From JBBQZL01 sp038207745 (GTDB lineage: Bacteria > Actinomycetota > Thermoleophilia > Solirubrobacterales > 70-9), in NCBI GenBank assembly GCA_038207745.1, contig JBBQZL010000175.1, positions 1-5,677 of the forward strand: 5,677 nt of DNA, given 5' to 3'. The notes under the pieces were generated by a model. It did no database searches and was not told the origin of the DNA. It saw nothing but the letters and a program-made list of their open reading frames with translations. Below are positions 1 through 4,822 of the stretch, in pieces; position 1 is the first letter of the stretch; each line of letters begins with the position of its first letter. Made by a program: the position numbers and the translations under genes.

Positions 1-1059
1 TCCTATGCGGCAATTGCAATCGCCAAGTCTCTGTTCCAGAAGGGCGCCTCAGCGGTCACCGCGCTGACCTTTCAGTTCGCCTCGACAAACCTCGTCTGGG
101 AACTGGGGCTCATCCTCTGGGTCCTGATCGGCTGGCAGTTCGCCCTCGCCGAGTACATCGGCGGGATCGTGATGATCGTGCTGATGGCGACGATGTTGCG
201 CTTGTTCGTCTCGCCCAAGCTCGAGGAGAGTGCTCGAAAGCATGCGAGGGAGGCCGACGCCGGTCACCAGCACCACGCGGCGGGCGAGCAGATGAACTGG
301 CGCCAGCGGTTGACCTCGCCGAGCGCCTGGTCGGATGTCGCACATAACTTCCGAGGCGACTGGCAGATGCTGTGGAAGGAGATCACGATCGGCTTCCTCC
401 TTGCCGGGTTCGTCGGGCTGCTGGGAGACGACTTCTTCAACGGGCTCTTCATCAAGGATGCCCCACCCCTCGTCACCGCGATCGAGAACGTGATCGTCGG
501 CCCCCTCATCGCCGTACTCAGTTTCGTCTGCTCGGTCGGCAACATCCCCTTGGCGGCTGTGCTCTGGTCGGGAGGCATCAGCTTCGCCGGCGTGATGGCG
601 TTCATCTTCGCCGACCTGATCGTCGTCCCGATCATCCTCGCCTATCGCAAGTACTACGGATGGAATTTCGCGCTGAGGATCACGGCGCTGATGTTCGTGA
701 CGATGGTGATCGCGGCGCTTGTGGTCGACGGTCTTTTCAGCGCAGCGAACCTGATCCCGACGGGGCCCAGGCCCTCGCGGGCCGACATCTTCGGTTCAGT
801 CGAACTCGACTACAAGCTGCTCCTGAACGTGCTCGGCCTGGTTGTCTTCGTCGCGCTCTTCTATCTGACCGCCAGCCGAGGCTCGACCGATCCGGTTTGC
901 GGTATGAAGGTCGATCGCGCGAAGGCGATCAGGCGCGAGTTCGCGGGTGAAACGTTCTACTTTTGCTCGGAGCACTGTCTGCGCACTTTCGAAACGGATC
1001 CACAGCGCTATGCCGGAGATGAAAGGGCGGGGACCTCCACGCCATCGCATGCGAACTGA
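1..1059 (+). CDS. ArsP/YraQ-type permease with C-terminal YHS domain (5' end outside window)
   Basis: The reading frame is open from base 1 and continues to TGA at 1057-1059, giving 352 visible residues. The N-terminus, probably about 100 residues, lies outside the window. An internal ATG at 169 is not the real start, because the residues before it are clearly permease (ASTNLVWELG, then GWQFALAEYIGG). The protein has several hydrophobic segments and a central CSVGNIPLAA motif followed by FADLIVVPI. This is the conserved second repeat of the COG0701/PF03773 predicted permease family, whose characterised relatives include the ArsP organoarsenical exporters. After the last membrane helix comes a YHS domain (visible residues 296-336: DPVCGMKVD, then FYFCSEHC) with Cys300, Cys322 and Cys326. 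YHS domains often accompany heavy-metal transporters. The hydrophilic linker near residues 80-97 is His-rich (HQHH). Inference: an inner-membrane exporter of a metal(loid) or related substrate. The substrate cannot be read from sequence. Confidence 0.9.
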   Translation, partial: SYAAIAIAKSLFQKGASAVTALTFQFASTNLVWELGLILWVLIGWQFALAEYIGGIVMIVLMATMLRLFVSPKLEESARKHAREADAGHQHHAAGEQMNWRQRLTSPSAWSDVAHNFRGDWQMLWKEITIGFLLAGFVGLLGDDFFNGLFIKDAPPLVTAIENVIVGPLIAVLSFVCSVGNIPLAAVLWSGGISFAGVMAFIFADLIVVPIILAYRKYYGWNFALRITALMFVTMVIAALVVDGLFSAANLIPTGPRPSRADIFGSVELDYKLLLNVLGLVVFVALFYLTASRGSTDPVCGMKVDRAKAIRREFAGETFYFCSEHCLRTFETDPQRYAGDERAGTSTPSHAN

Positions 1060-1067
1060 AGACCGAG

Positions 1068-1338
1068 ATGCACTTCATCCCGGCCCTGCGGTTCCCGGCA
1101 CTCAATCGGCTCTACGACCCGGTTGTGCGGCTGACAGCCCAAGGGCGACGCTTCAAGTCGAGGCTCGTCAGGCAAGCTGCGCCGAAGCGCGGGCAGAGAA
1201 TCCTCAATCGAGTTGCCGCATACCGACGCTTCGTTTGATCTCATCGTCTCGACGCTCTTTCTTCATCACCTGAGCGGCGTCGACAAACGCCGGACTGCAG
1301 AGGAGATCACGAGGGTGCTTCGTGCAGTCGGCGAGTGA
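1068..1338 (+). pseudogene. Class I SAM-dependent methyltransferase remnant (internal deletion and frameshift)
   Basis: Two methyltransferase pieces lie in different frames. The first begins at ATG 1068 and reads MHFIPALRFPALNRLYDPVV to about base 1202, ending PKRGQRIL. This is the usual lead-in to motif I. That frame stops at 1236. The second piece, in the frame ending with TGA 1336-1338, reads IELPHTDASFDLIVSTLFLH and then a region ending EEITRVLRAVGE. These match the motif IV (PFxDxSFD, HHL) and post-IV (RVLRPGG) region of the UbiE/Methyltransf_11 type. The glycine-rich SAM-binding motif (DxGxGxG) expected between them, roughly 50 residues, is missing, and the junction falls near 1200-1207. 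The usual C-terminal 60-80 residues are also absent. The ATG is only 8 bases after the permease stop, so it was probably co-transcribed with the permease. Bases 1339-1445 downstream hold nothing I can recognise. The product cannot bind SAM and should be non-functional. Confidence 0.75.
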
Positions 1339-1445
1339 AACCGAGCGGTTGTGAACCTCAACTGGATCGCTTGCGCTCTTTGTGACAACGCCGCCGAACG
1401 ATCTGAACCCAGATTTCCGCTCGCTGTGATCCCTCACCACGCTGT

Positions 1446-1512
1446 GCATCCGGGTCTTCCCTGCGAGCTTGGGATTCGGCTCCACAAGCTCCGCTGGGAT
1501 AGACCCGGATGC
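1446..1512. terminator. Long imperfect hairpin between convergent genes, probable bidirectional terminator
   Basis: A perfect 12-bp outer stem pairs GCATCCGGGTCT (1446-1457) with AGACCCGGATGC (1501-1512). Inside it, TCCC (1458-1461) can pair with GGGA (1496-1499). A 7-bp inner stem pairs GAGCTTG (1465-1471) with CAAGCTC (1485-1491) around a 13-base loop. In all about 25 base pairs form within 67 bases. The structure starts 4 bases past the stop of the minus-strand operon (stop 1517-1519) and lies downstream of the plus-strand methyltransferase remnant, which is the position expected of a terminator between convergent units. There is no T-tract on either side, so intrinsic termination is uncertain. 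A mobile-element remnant is the alternative. Confidence 0.5.
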
Positions 1513-1516
1513 CTTC

Positions 1517-1849
1517 TCAGACATTCACAATGAATGCGAGTGGACGTGCGCGGGCTGACTGTGTGAGGGCCCGAGGCGCGAATGAGCGCCACTGAGATGG
1601 TCGGACGACGCTCGTCCAGACACGGCGCCACAGACATCTTCGGCTGATCGCGCGTTCCAAGGCGACACCAAGGCTGACAACCGCCAGGCAGATAACCATT
1701 TCATTGCCAATGGCCGACATCCCACCGTGGTCATGGCCCATTTCCATTGGCGCGCCGTGGTGCAGGGCGATCAGGGCCGCGAAGAGCACGACCAGGCACG
1801 CCACACGGGTTCTCCGGTCGGAACGCTGCAAGAGCTTGCGCAACCGCAT
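1517..1849 (-). CDS. Small His/Met-rich two-helix membrane protein, third gene of the BlaI-M56 operon
   Basis: This 110-residue protein starts at ATG 1849-1847, 16 bases after the M56 peptidase stop. The frame is open further upstream, to 1987, but that part overlaps the peptidase and is not protein-like. Residues 1-15 are basic (RLRKLLQRSDRRTR). Residues 16-30 form a hydrophobic helix, and 50-65 (EMVICLAVVSLGVALE) a second one. Between them lies HHGAPMEMGHDHGGM (30-44), a cluster of four His and three Met. The tail (66-110) is Arg-rich and would be cytoplasmic if the positive-inside rule holds, which places the His/Met loop outside the membrane. I do not recognise a named family. The operon position and the His/Met loop suggest a metal-binding (copper-like) accessory or sensor subunit for the peptidase. 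This is inference. No Shine-Dalgarno sequence is evident, so translation may be coupled to the peptidase. Confidence 0.7.
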   Translation of the reverse strand: MRLRKLLQRSDRRTRVACLVVLFAALIALHHGAPMEMGHDHGGMSAIGNEMVICLAVVSLGVALERAISRRCLWRRVWTSVVRPSQWRSFAPRALTQSARARPLAFIVNV

Positions 1850-1865
1850 GCCACTAACGGGGAGG

Positions 1866-2843
1866 TCATCCTTGGCAGAACTGCAGGTATCCGTGGTCAA
1901 CCAGATAGCCGGCGTGACCAGCGGCCAGCGCGGTGCCGATCGTGAAAAGAAGGACGGTGCCAATGCCAAATGCCAGCGCGAGCGCATATGCGGTCAGCGT
2001 GGCGATCCGGCTTGGTTTCGCTGAGGGTCGATCGAGGAGCAGCTGAAGTCGCGCCGGCACTGCGTGACTAGCGAGCCCAGACATCAGCGGAGCTGTCATC
2101 GGCAGGGGCTTTCTGCCCGCCTTGCAGATCGCAGCGGCGAGGGCCAGCGGATCGCCATCGAGGCGGACGGCGGATTCATCAGCATCGCGTTCCAGGTGGA
2201 AATGGAGCTCGGTCATGGCCTTGGCGCCACCGGGTACGACTCGCGCGATCGCAAACAGCAGGCTGCCAACAAGAGACAGAAGGGGATGGCGGCGGCCGAT
2301 GTGGGCCTGCTCGTGGGCGAGACTGGCTCGCAGTTCCCCCCCATCGAGGGCTGCGAGGGCACCGGCTGAAACGATAACCCGGGCGCGGAGCAGACCGGCG
2401 GCGGCGACAACAATCTCCGGCCCGCCGACAATCACGCTCTCGGACGGGCCGGAGCCGATCGCGCTCTCGCCAAGCCAGCGGGAAAGCGCTCGCGCCGCGC
2501 GCCAGATGCCGACAACTGCGGCGATTACGGAGACGGCGAGAAGCACGGCCGGCAGCAGGGTGGCTGTCTCTCCGAGCTGATAACCGGAAAACCCGAGATG
2601 AACCGAGACGTAAGGCAACACGGCGTGGATGCACCATCCGGTCGCCACACGGAAGAATTCGGTCTGAGGGAGATAGCCGATCAGAGCGCCGGCGGCCATG
2701 AGCGCCGTCACCGCGCGCAAAGCCAATGCCGCCAGCCAGAGAGCGATGCCGCTTACAGGGGCAAGGCGCGAACGCGGCAGGAACTGCGGTGCCACAAGGA
2801 CAAGAGCAAGGATGGCAAGCGCCGGGAGGGCGACAGGGGTCAC
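1866..2843 (-). CDS. M56-family (BlaR1/MecR1-like) membrane zinc metallopeptidase without a sensor domain
   Basis: This 325-residue protein starts at GTG 2843-2841, overlapping the repressor stop by four bases (GTGA), which indicates translational coupling. Hydrophobic segments lie near residues 5-20, 33-55, 95-113 and 283-308. The zinc-peptidase motif is HEQAH (177-181) within ASLAHEQAHIGRRHPL, with the downstream glutamate ligand in ERDAD (Glu218). All catalytic residues of the M56 family are therefore present. BlaR1 and MecR1 are about 585-600 residues long and end in an extracellular penicillin-binding domain. This protein stops after its last helix with a short tail (AGYLVDHGYLQFCQG), so it does not sense beta-lactams through such a domain. 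In the BlaR1 paradigm the peptidase is activated at the membrane and relieves repression by BlaI. Here the same role is inferred, with an unknown ligand and possibly with help from the small His/Met-rich protein encoded next. Confidence 0.92.
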   Translation of the reverse strand: MTPVALPALAILALVLVAPQFLPRSRLAPVSGIALWLAALALRAVTALMAAGALIGYLPQTEFFRVATGWCIHAVLPYVSVHLGFSGYQLGETATLLPAVLLAVSVIAAVVGIWRAARALSRWLGESAIGSGPSESVIVGGPEIVVAAAGLLRARVIVSAGALAALDGGELRASLAHEQAHIGRRHPLLSLVGSLLFAIARVVPGGAKAMTELHFHLERDADESAVRLDGDPLALAAAICKAGRKPLPMTAPLMSGLASHAVPARLQLLLDRPSAKPSRIATLTAYALALAFGIGTVLLFTIGTALAAGHAGYLVDHGYLQFCQG

Positions 2844-3229
2844 GTTTCGCGCCTCCGCTCGATCTCCCGGGCGATCGCTTCGATGTCGAGTTCACCCGGA
2901 TCAAGTTCTCCAAGAAGCTGCGCCAGCACAGCCCTGCGCGCTTCCTCGGAGGCCGGGGCCAGGGTTCGCCGCAACGAACCGGAGTAGTAGTCGGCCTCGC
3001 TGATTTTCGGCTCGTAGTAGAAGGCCTTTCCGACTCGCTCTCGCCTGATCAATCCGCGCTCGGCCAAACGGTTCAAGACGGTCTGAATAGTTGTGTAGGC
3101 GCCTTTTCGAAAGCGTGGCTGGAGCGATTGGCGCGCCTCCTGGACGTTTGCCCGGCCCCTGTCCCAGAGGACGCGCATCAGGGCTACCTGAAGATCGCCC
3201 TGCAGTGGAGATTTCTGATCCTTCGCCAT
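2840..3229 (-). CDS. BlaI/MecI/CopY-family winged-helix transcriptional repressor
   Basis: This 129-residue protein starts at ATG 3229-3227. Residues 8-80 form the family's winged-helix domain. Visible parts are LQVALMRVLWDRGRANVQEA, the recognition-helix segment AYTTIQTVLNRLAERGLIRR and the wing VGKAFYYEPKIS. The acidic/amphipathic C-terminal part (about 90-129) matches the family's dimerisation region. The length is typical (120-140). It is the first gene of the operon with the M56 peptidase. BlaI-type proteins bind inverted repeats containing TACA/TGTA as dimers. An inverted repeat of that kind (CCTACAGACGGTAGG, 3238-3252) sits 8 bases upstream of the start, implying autorepression. A second, perfect copy lies upstream of the gene at 4119. 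The family members known best control beta-lactamase or copper transport; no beta-lactamase is present here. Confidence 0.93.
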   Translation of the reverse strand: MAKDQKSPLQGDLQVALMRVLWDRGRANVQEARQSLQPRFRKGAYTTIQTVLNRLAERGLIRRERVGKAFYYEPKISEADYYSGSLRRTLAPASEEARRAVLAQLLGELDPGELDIEAIAREIERRRET

Positions 3230-3235
3230 CGCCCA

Positions 3236-3252
3236 AGCCTACAGACGGTAGG
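3236..3252 (-). promoter_or_regulatory. Predicted BlaI-type operator overlapping the -10 region of the repressor operon
   Basis: Bases 3238-3252 read CCTACAGACGGTAGG on the plus strand, an inverted repeat with 6-base arms, a 3-base centre and one mismatch. In the direction of the repressor it reads CCTACCGTCTGTAGG followed by CT, creating a -10-like hexamer TAGGCT (3241-3236). Six bases separate this hexamer from the repressor ATG, which would place the transcript start on or next to the A of the ATG, a leaderless arrangement common in actinobacteria. There is no strong -35 match. The same repeat recurs perfectly at 4092-4106. Function is inferred from family binding sites (TACA/TGTA half-sites) and position. 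Confidence 0.65.
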
Positions 3253-3383
3253 ATTTGACTCCTCATACGAATTGTGGGACTGAACGTGTTCCTTGAGGAA
3301 GACCATTGGATACTTGATCGGCGTGCGCCGATGGCACCCAACTGGATCACCGGCGGTGACCTCGGCACCGACACGGTTCTTCC
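3253..3383. promoter_or_regulatory. Divergent intergenic region with three short palindromes
   Basis: This stretch separates the minus-strand repressor operon from the plus-strand cyclase and must contain the cyclase promoter. I see three palindromes: TTCCTTGAGGAA (3289-3300), ATCGGCGTGCGCCGAT (3317-3332, 7-base arms) and TCACCGGCGGTGA (3347-3359, 6-base arms). TTGACT at 3255-3260 is a possible -35 for the plus direction, but no good -10 follows at 16-18 bases. None of the palindromes resembles the BlaI-type repeat. They may be sites for another regulator, or chance in GC-rich DNA. Confidence 0.3.
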
Positions 3384-4073
3384 TTGAGACGGGAGGAAGC
3401 AATCGCCGGCGAACAGACATTCCTCTTTGCTGATCTCTCCGGCTTCACCGCGCTGACCGAACTTCACGGTGATGACGACGCGGCACAGCTCGCCCTCGGA
3501 TTCGTTGATGCCTGCCGGCAGGTTCTGGCCGCGCATCAAGCGGTCGAGGTCAAGACGATCGGCGATGCCGTCATGCTCCGCTGCCCCGACGCCGGAGAGG
3601 CGATACGCCTTGGCCTCTCCATCGTTCACGACATCGGCGATCGCCACGCCTTCCCCACCATCCGCGTCGGCATGCACACCGGATCGGCCGTGGAACGAGA
3701 CGGCGATTGGTTTGGCAGCACCGTGAACATTGCGGCGCGGGTCTCAGGTGAAGCGGGTGGAGGACAGGTGCTGCTGACCGAGGCAACGCGAGAAGCTGCC
3801 GAGGAAATGGCTGAGATACACCTCGTCGAGCGGGGGCGCCGAGTCTTGCGAAACATCAAGGAGCCCGTGTCGCTCTACGAGGCCCTGCGACATTCGGTCG
3901 GCCAGTCGGTGGCGTTACCCGTTGATCCGGTGTGCCGCATGGCCGTCGATCCTCTCCATGCGGCAGGCTCTCTGCAGCACGGCGGAACGACGTTCTACTT
4001 CTGCTCTCTCGATTGCGCAAGCGCGTTCGCAGCTGAGCCTGACCACTACGCGGCCGACCGCCGCCTGCGGTAA
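3384..4073 (+). CDS. Class III adenylate/guanylate cyclase fused to a C-terminal YHS domain
   Basis: The protein has 229 residues if it starts at TTG 3384, the only conventional start codon near the domain edge. The cyclase domain spans about 11-168. The metal-binding aspartates are Asp17 (FADLSGFTALTE) and Asp61 (VKTIGDAVML). Lys57 and Asp108 sit at the positions that specify adenine in adenylate cyclases. Asn115 and Arg119 (STVNIAARVS) are the transition-state residues. The active site therefore looks complete and ATP is the likely substrate, giving cAMP. A short linker leads to a YHS domain (180-222: DPVCRMAVD, FYFCSLDC) with Cys184, Cys207 and Cys211, closely resembling the permease's YHS domain. 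There is no membrane helix, so the protein should be cytosolic. Inference: cyclase activity tuned by metal or redox state through the YHS cysteines. No Shine-Dalgarno precedes the TTG. A strong GGGAGGAA (3391-3398) lies just inside the frame, so the true start could be further downstream. Confidence 0.9.
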   Translation: MRREEAIAGEQTFLFADLSGFTALTELHGDDDAAQLALGFVDACRQVLAAHQAVEVKTIGDAVMLRCPDAGEAIRLGLSIVHDIGDRHAFPTIRVGMHTGSAVERDGDWFGSTVNIAARVSGEAGGGQVLLTEATREAAEEMAEIHLVERGRRVLRNIKEPVSLYEALRHSVGQSVALPVDPVCRMAVDPLHAAGSLQHGGTTFYFCSLDCASAFAAEPDHYAADRRLR

Positions 4074-4090
4074 TGCATCAGCGGGAAATC

Positions 4091-4108
4091 TCCTACACCT
4101 TGTAGGAT
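4091..4108 (+). promoter_or_regulatory. Predicted BlaI-type operator and -10 element upstream of the GCPICN membrane protein
   Basis: CCTACACCTTGTAGG (4092-4106) is a perfect inverted repeat with 6-base arms and a 3-base centre. The flanking T4091 and A4107 extend the arms to 7 bases. It lies between the cyclase stop (4071-4073) and the next start (TTG 4119). The right arm overlaps TAGGAT (4103-4108), a good actinobacterial -10 (TAnnnT), which would place the transcript start about 4115-4117, almost leaderless relative to TTG 4119. In transcription direction it shares CCTAC, TGTAGG and the following nT with the site before the repressor gene. It is therefore probably bound by the same repressor. 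Confidence 0.65.
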
Positions 4109-4118
4109 CTCTCCCCGT

Positions 4119-4616
4119 TTGACGCATGGACTCTCGGCCGATATTCGGAACCTTGGCGCGGCTTGGCGCGCCTATCGCCTCTCGCTCCCGACTCTGCTCG
4201 GGGCCGCCGTTGTCGCGCTGCTGATTGGGATCCCTACCGATGTGGTGCCCAACCCCTGGTTTACACGGATGACCCCGATCTACGCCGACCAATACATCTG
4301 GTGGGTGGCGACCAGCCTTCTCACCGGAGCACTTCTGGCCACCTATTTCTCGACCGGCGCCAAGCAGGCGGCTCCGGTCAGTGGCATGTGCGGTGGCCTG
4401 CTCGGCTACCTGGCCATCGGCTGCCCGATCTGCAACAAGCTGATCGTCGGAGTCCTCGGCGTCTCGGGGGCTCTCAACTATTTCGCCCCAATTCAGCCGG
4501 CGCTCGGCGCGCTGGCAGTGCTGCTCGCCGCGATCGGCCTGGTTATCCGCCTGCGGATCCTGGGACGCGGATGCCCGCTGCCCCGTCGCTCGGCGCCGGC
4601 GGCTCCGCCCCCGTGA
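4119..4616 (+). CDS. Uncharacterised four-helix membrane protein with GCPICN motif
   Basis: The protein has 165 residues and starts at TTG 4119. The nearby ATG at 4126 is in another frame, and no other conventional start codon lies between the cyclase stop and the first helix. Hydrophobic segments are near residues 22-38, 59-77, 89-100 with 107-118, and 126-146. The notable motif is GCPICNKLIVGVLGVSGALN (101-120) followed by YFAPIQPALG. Cys102 and Cys105 form a CPxC pair at a membrane-embedded or membrane-edge site, and Cys91 lies one turn earlier. The C-terminal tail (147-165) is basic and proline-rich. I recall similar unnamed actinobacterial proteins but no assigned function. A membrane CPxC pair is compatible with thiol-disulfide exchange or metal binding. 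Its stop overlaps the GTG of the lgt remnant (GTGA), so the two formed one operon. The BlaI-type operator just upstream places it in the repressor's likely regulon. Confidence 0.85.
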   Translation: MTHGLSADIRNLGAAWRAYRLSLPTLLGAAVVALLIGIPTDVVPNPWFTRMTPIYADQYIWWVATSLLTGALLATYFSTGAKQAAPVSGMCGGLLGYLAIGCPICNKLIVGVLGVSGALNYFAPIQPALGALAVLLAAIGLVIRLRILGRGCPLPRRSAPAAPPP

Positions 4617-4822
4617 GTGCGTCCACGATCACGATCGGGTTGCCGCCGAGCTTTCACCTCGGTCCGCTGCCGGTGGCATGGCATGGTTTGATGATCGGCG
4701 TTGGCCTCCTCGCCGGCGGCTGGCTCGCTATTCGCTATGCCCGCGAGCGCGATCTCAAACAACTCCACCACCCCGGGCCTGGTCATCACCAGGGCGCTGG
4801 TCAGAATCAACATCTCGGCTGA
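4613..4822 (+). pseudogene. lgt: N-terminal fragment of prolipoprotein diacylglyceryl transferase (Lgt)
   Basis: Reading from GTG 4613, which overlaps the previous stop by four bases, the first 48 residues resemble the start of Lgt. A short beta-like lead (TIGLPPSFHLGPLPVAWHG) is followed by the first membrane helix (LMIGVGLLAGGWLAIRYARE). Lgt proteins normally have about 260-300 residues and seven helices. Here the family resemblance ends near base 4756 (ARERDL). The frame then runs out of frame over the next gene for 21 residues of low-complexity HHPGPGHHQG-type sequence before TGA at 4820-4822. The catalytic core (the HGGL and RxGNxxxxE regions) is absent. The gene seems to have been cut by a deletion that joined its 5' end to the 3' part of another gene. 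The enzyme would attach diacylglycerol to lipoprotein cysteines at the membrane. This remnant cannot do so. Confidence 0.7.

Noticed and set aside
372..950. 192-residue plus-strand open frame overlapping the permease
   Set aside because: It is Arg/Gly/Pro-rich out-of-frame translation of the permease, with no protein-like features.
1446..1512. Integron attC recombination site
   Set aside because: The hairpin lacks the flanking GTTRRRY / RYYYAAC core sites, and there is no integrase or cassette array.
1204..1524. 106-residue minus-strand open frame
   Set aside because: It runs through the hairpin and antisense to the methyltransferase remnant, with no recognisable motif or ribosome site.
1339..1533. 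Continuation of the methyltransferase or a separate small gene
   Set aside because: No frame matches the methyltransferase C-terminus, and the 60-residue frame at 1351 has no supporting features.
2179..2913. 244-residue minus-strand open frame overlapping the M56 peptidase
   Set aside because: It is an Arg/Pro/Ser-rich shadow of the peptidase, which carries the real motifs in another frame.
1866..3229. Beta-lactam resistance regulator pair (BlaI/BlaR1 sensu stricto)
   Set aside because: The peptidase has no penicillin-binding sensor domain and no beta-lactamase or PBP gene is present. The families are broader than antibiotic resistance.
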